Shown: piece after piece, positions 61,551 through 64,000 of the stretch
Layout of the letters: each line of letters opens with the position of its first letter
Numbering within the stretch: the stretch's first letter is position 1
DNA from: CAVSPO01 sp963730005
GTDB lineage: Bacteria; Actinomycetota; Actinomycetes; Propionibacteriales; Propionibacteriaceae
Direction of reading: 5' to 3'
Assembly (NCBI GenBank): GCA_963730005.1
Contig: CAVSPO010000012.1
Span: 186,001-250,000 of the forward strand
Length of the DNA stretch: 64,000 nucleotides
Notes under the pieces: model-generated
Databases searched by the model: none
Told to the model about the DNA's origin: nothing
Seen by the model: only the letters and a program-made list of their open reading frames with translations
Made by a program: the position numbers and the translations under genes

Positions 61551-62863
61551 GCCTGTTCCGTCGTTGTGTTGTCGCCGTTCGGCCCTTGCTCACCGTTGGC
61601 CGGTGCTCGTCGCACCAGGAAGGTGCTGATCAGGTGCCGGCGGCCGGACGCCTGGTCAGCCACCATTTCCAACCCGTTCCAGACGATCGTCGACCCCTTC
61701 AGGGGCACCATGTTCAACTCCTTGGCCACCAGCCCCCCGACCGTCTCGACGTCCTCGTCCTCGAGCTGCAAACCGAACAAGTCACCAAGTTCATCCACCG
61801 GCATCCGGCTCGACACGCGGAAACGGCCGGGTTCCACCTCAGTGGCCACGATCGGCTCGGCGTCGTACTCGTCGGTGATCTCGCCGACGATCTCTTCCAC
61901 GATGTCCTCGATGGTGGCCAGCCCGGCGGTACCGCCGAATTCATCGACCACCACCACCATGTGGTTGCGGTCGCGCTGCATCTTGTGCAGCAGTTCGTCG
62001 ATGGGCTTGGAGTCGGGGCAGAAGGTGGGCTCGCGCATGATGTCGCCGATCGTCTCGCGCTTCTCCGCCTCAGGGTTGTCGTACAGCCGGCGGGTGAGGT
62101 CCTTGAGGTAGAGCACACCCACCACGTCGTCCAGGGATTCGTCGATGACCGGGATCCGGCTGAACCCCGAGCGCAGCGCCAGCGCCAGGCCCTGACGAAG
62201 CGTCTTGTCCTGCTCGACGAAGACCACGTCGGTGCGAGGCACCATCACTTCGCGCACCAAGGTGTCGCCGAGCTCGAACACCGAGTGGATCATCTCGCGT
62301 TCGCCGTGTTCGATCACGTCGCTCGCCTCAGCCATGTCGACCAACTCGCGCAACTCCGCTTCGGAGCTGAACGGGCCGTCAGCGTAGCCGCGACCTGGCG
62401 TGATGGCGTTGCCGATGGTGATCAGCAGCTTCGGAACGGGGCCCAGGATCGTCGTCAGGGCGTTGACGGTGCGGGCCGCTCGCAGCGCCACGGACTCGGC
62501 GCGTTGCCGGCCGAGAGTGTGCGGGCCGACGCCCCAGAGGATGTAACTGACCAGCGTCATGGAGCCGGCGGTGATCGCCAGCCGCTGCCAGGTCACGTCG
62601 ATGTGCTTGAAGACCACCAGCGACACCAGGACGACGGCGCTCATCTGCGAGATGACGCGTACCAACGTCACCGAGTTGACGTACGGCGATGGGTCCGCCG
62701 CGATGTCGGCCACCGTCTGGGCGTGACGCTGGTCCTCGTCGACCATCCGCTCGGCCCGCGAGGTGGTGATGATCTGCAAGGATGTCTCCGCCGCTGCCAG
62801 CCAGCTCGCGAAGATGCTCAGCAGCCCCACGACCGCGAGCATGATCCAGTCGGACTGGCTCAT
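61547..62863 (-). CDS. Hemolysin family membrane protein with CNNM and CBS domains
   Basis: 438 residues. CNNM transmembrane domain (three to four helices, 1-180), two CBS motifs (VMVPRTDVVFVEQD and VVVVDEFGGTAGLATIEDIVEEIVGEI), then a CorC_HlyC domain (FRVSSRMPVDELGDLFG). Associated with Mg/Co ion transport or homeostasis; hemolysis is not implied. ATG 62863 overlaps the intended ybeY stop as ATGA. Third gene of phoH-ybeY-this-era. Confidence 0.93.
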   Translation of the reverse strand: MSQSDWIMLAVVGLLSIFASWLAAAETSLQIITTSRAERMVDEDQRHAQTVADIAADPSPYVNSVTLVRVISQMSAVVLVSLVVFKHIDVTWQRLAITAGSMTLVSYILWGVGPHTLGRQRAESVALRAARTVNALTTILGPVPKLLITIGNAITPGRGYADGPFSSEAELRELVDMAEASDVIEHGEREMIHSVFELGDTLVREVMVPRTDVVFVEQDKTLRQGLALALRSGFSRIPVIDESLDDVVGVLYLKDLTRRLYDNPEAEKRETIGDIMREPTFCPDSKPIDELLHKMQRDRNHMVVVVDEFGGTAGLATIEDIVEEIVGEITDEYDAEPIVATEVEPGRFRVSSRMPVDELGDLFGLQLEDEDVETVGGLVAKELNMVPLKGSTIVWNGLEMVADQASGRRHLISTFLVRRAPANGEQGPNGDNTTTEQA

Positions 62864-63310
62864 CGTTGCCGCATCCAGTCGTCGATCAGCCGGTCGTTGA
62901 GCGCGAACATCAACTGCTTGTCAGCTGGTTCGGCGTGGTCGTAGCCGAGCAGGTGCAGGATTCCGTGCACCAGCAGGTAGTCGGACTCGTCGCTGGGCGA
63001 GCGCCCGTTCGTCGGCTGCCTGCGCGGCGGTCACGGCAGGGCACAGCACGATGTCGCCGAGCAGCCCACGCGGCGCCGGCTCGTCCGGATTCGGGACACG
63101 CAGCTCATCCATCGGGAAGCTCAGGACATCGGTCGGGCCCTGGTGCCCCATGAAGCGTTCGTTGTAACCCGCCATGGTCGTTTCGTCGACCAGCAGGATC
63201 GCCAGATCGGATTGGACATGGATGCGCATCTGCCGAAGCACGAAGGTGGCCAGCCGGACCAACCGCTGGGAGTCGACGTCGACGCCCGATTCGTTGTTGA
63301 CGTCGATCAT
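62860..63310 (-). pseudogene. ybeY: Endoribonuclease YbeY, frameshifted
   Basis: YbeY matures 16S rRNA 3' ends. From ATG 63310 the frame reads IDVNNESGVDVD ... LLGDIVLCPAVTAAQAADE, then loses homology. In the -1 register the rest of YbeY follows: SPSDESDYLLVHGILHLLGYDH (metal motif HGILHLLGYDH) through LIDDWMRQR, ending in TGA 62860 overlapping the next ATG. Total 451 bp = 150 codons + 1 base; one extra base near 63008-63012 (CCCGTTCGTCG on plus). Sequencing error or true mutation. Confidence 0.88.
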
Positions 63311-64000
63311 CGGGTGCGCCCCCCGCGAACGGGACGGCGGCGCGGCTGCTCGACCTGTTGTGCGGTCTCGTAGTCCTCATAGGCAGCAACGATCCGCCCA
63401 ACCAGCTTGTGGCGCACCACATCGCGCTTGGTGAGGTAGCAGAAGGCGATGTCGTCGACGTCGTCCAGGATTTCCTGCACCGCACGCAGACCACTGCGCT
63501 TGCCCGACGGCAGGTCGACCTGCGTGACGTCACCGGTGACGACGATCTTCGAGCCGAAACCCAACCGGGTCAGGAACATCTTCATCTGCTCGGTGCTGGT
63601 GTTCTGGGCCTCGTCCAGGACGATGAACGCATCGTTCAGGGTGCGCCCGCGCATGTAGGCAAGCGGAGCGACCTCGATGACGCCACTGGTCATCAGCCGC
63701 GGCACTGCCTCCGGATCGATCATGTCGTGCAGGGCGTCGTACAGCGGACGCAGGTAGGGGTCGATCTTCTCGTTCAGGGTGCCGGGAAGGTAACCGAGCC
63801 GTTCCCCAGCTTCAATGGCGGGACGTGTCAGGATGATCCGGCTGACCTGCTTGGCCTGCAGCGCCTGGACGGCCTTGGCCATCGCCAGATAGGTCTTGCC
63901 GGTACCGGCGGGCCCGATGCCGAAGACGATGGTGTGCGCATCGATGGCGTCCACGTATCGCTTCTGGTTCAGCGTCTTGGGGCGAATCGTCCTGCCGCGG
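63307..64000 (-). CDS. PhoH family ATPase, N-terminus cut off by window edge
   Basis: Last 231 residues present; the frame continues to the right edge (RTIRPKTLNQKRYVDAID). Walker A GPAGTGKT, Walker B FIVLDEAQN, sensor VTGDVTQVDLP. PhoH proteins are RNA-associated ATPases tied to YbeY in rRNA quality control. An internal GTG (63954) is not the true start since conserved residues precede it. Basic C-terminus (RRRPVRGGRTR). Stop overlaps ybeY as ATGA. Confidence 0.93.
   Translation of the reverse strand, partial: RGRTIRPKTLNQKRYVDAIDAHTIVFGIGPAGTGKTYLAMAKAVQALQAKQVSRIILTRPAIEAGERLGYLPGTLNEKIDPYLRPLYDALHDMIDPEAVPRLMTSGVIEVAPLAYMRGRTLNDAFIVLDEAQNTSTEQMKMFLTRLGFGSKIVVTGDVTQVDLPSGKRSGLRAVQEILDDVDDIAFCYLTKRDVVRHKLVGRIVAAYEDYETAQQVEQPRRRPVRGGRTR

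Noticed and set aside
61547..62863. Toxin (hemolysin) role for the CBS-domain protein
   Set aside because: The family name is historical; the CNNM-CBS-CorC architecture indicates ion homeostasis.
1..64000. CRISPR array, insertion sequence, prophage or integrated element next to the tRNAs
   Set aside because: No regularly spaced repeats, transposase or integrase motifs; sequences beside both tRNAs are ordinary genes with no repeated tRNA 3' end noticed.

Overview
High-GC, gene-dense chromosomal DNA from an actinobacterium. Gene content fits Propionibacteriales, most likely the Propionibacteriaceae: an sdhCAB complex of succinate dehydrogenase/fumarate reductase type, a bifid-type phosphoketolase, a compact fabD-fabH-acpP-fabF cluster, a DUF3145 protein, and many GTG/TTG starts with 1-4 bp stop/start overlaps. 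The family assignment is inference. I see no insertion sequence, prophage, plasmid origin or CRISPR array; this is mainly core genome with a few accessory genes.

Layout. 1-6.8 kb (minus): hrpA (3' end cut by the window), phosphoketolase xfp, an auxin-efflux-type carrier and a SulP anion permease. 6.9-11.6 kb (plus): a patatin-like hydrolase and the fatty-acid cluster. 11.7-16.3 kb: glycerate kinase, DUF3145, an S9 peptidase and a YggS-type PLP protein. 16.3-22.3 kb: a moxR-DUF58-VWA-VWA operon (minus), a degenerate protein-kinase-like membrane protein and a HAD phosphatase, then a tRNA-Ile with anticodon TAT. 22.5-27.3 kb: a LacI regulator, a fasciclin lipoprotein divergent from a CarH-like B12-binding MerR regulator, and the biotin ECF transporter bioYMN. 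27.5-35.4 kb: sdhCAB, a small unknown gene, a membrane-anchored HNH nuclease-like protein, and a three-gene flavin electron-transfer operon (ferric-reductase-like protein, FMN-binding protein, ApbE).

35.4-41 kb (minus): a thiamine-binding-type protein, nitronate monooxygenase, a GPH sugar symporter fused to a cytidylate-kinase-like domain, a rhodanese, a K+-channel-like protein and tRNA-Asn. 41-47.7 kb: an unknown protein, a divergent sigma-70 factor, dnaG, a FetB-like permease, pncA, dGTPase and luxS. 48-52 kb: ornithine aminotransferase, dusB and glyS. 52-55.3 kb: a zinc uptake operon znuA-znuC-znuB-zur with a Zur-like box over its promoter. 55.3-64 kb: recO, uppS, leuA with a leucine-rich leader peptide, an amidohydrolase, and the phoH-ybeY-hemolysin(CBS)-era operon.

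Most notable: (i) the CarH-like regulator with 11-bp tandem repeats in the promoter shared with the fasciclin gene; (ii) a leuA leader peptide with alternative RNA pairings and a probable leaderless start; (iii) the transporter/nucleotide-kinase fusion; (iv) the apparently leaderless Zur-controlled znu promoter; (v) single-base frame disruptions in ybeY and at the 5' end of era, both contradicted by the surrounding 4-bp ATGA junctions; (vi) the unusual tRNA-Ile(TAT). All functional statements come from reading motifs by eye; no database search was run.
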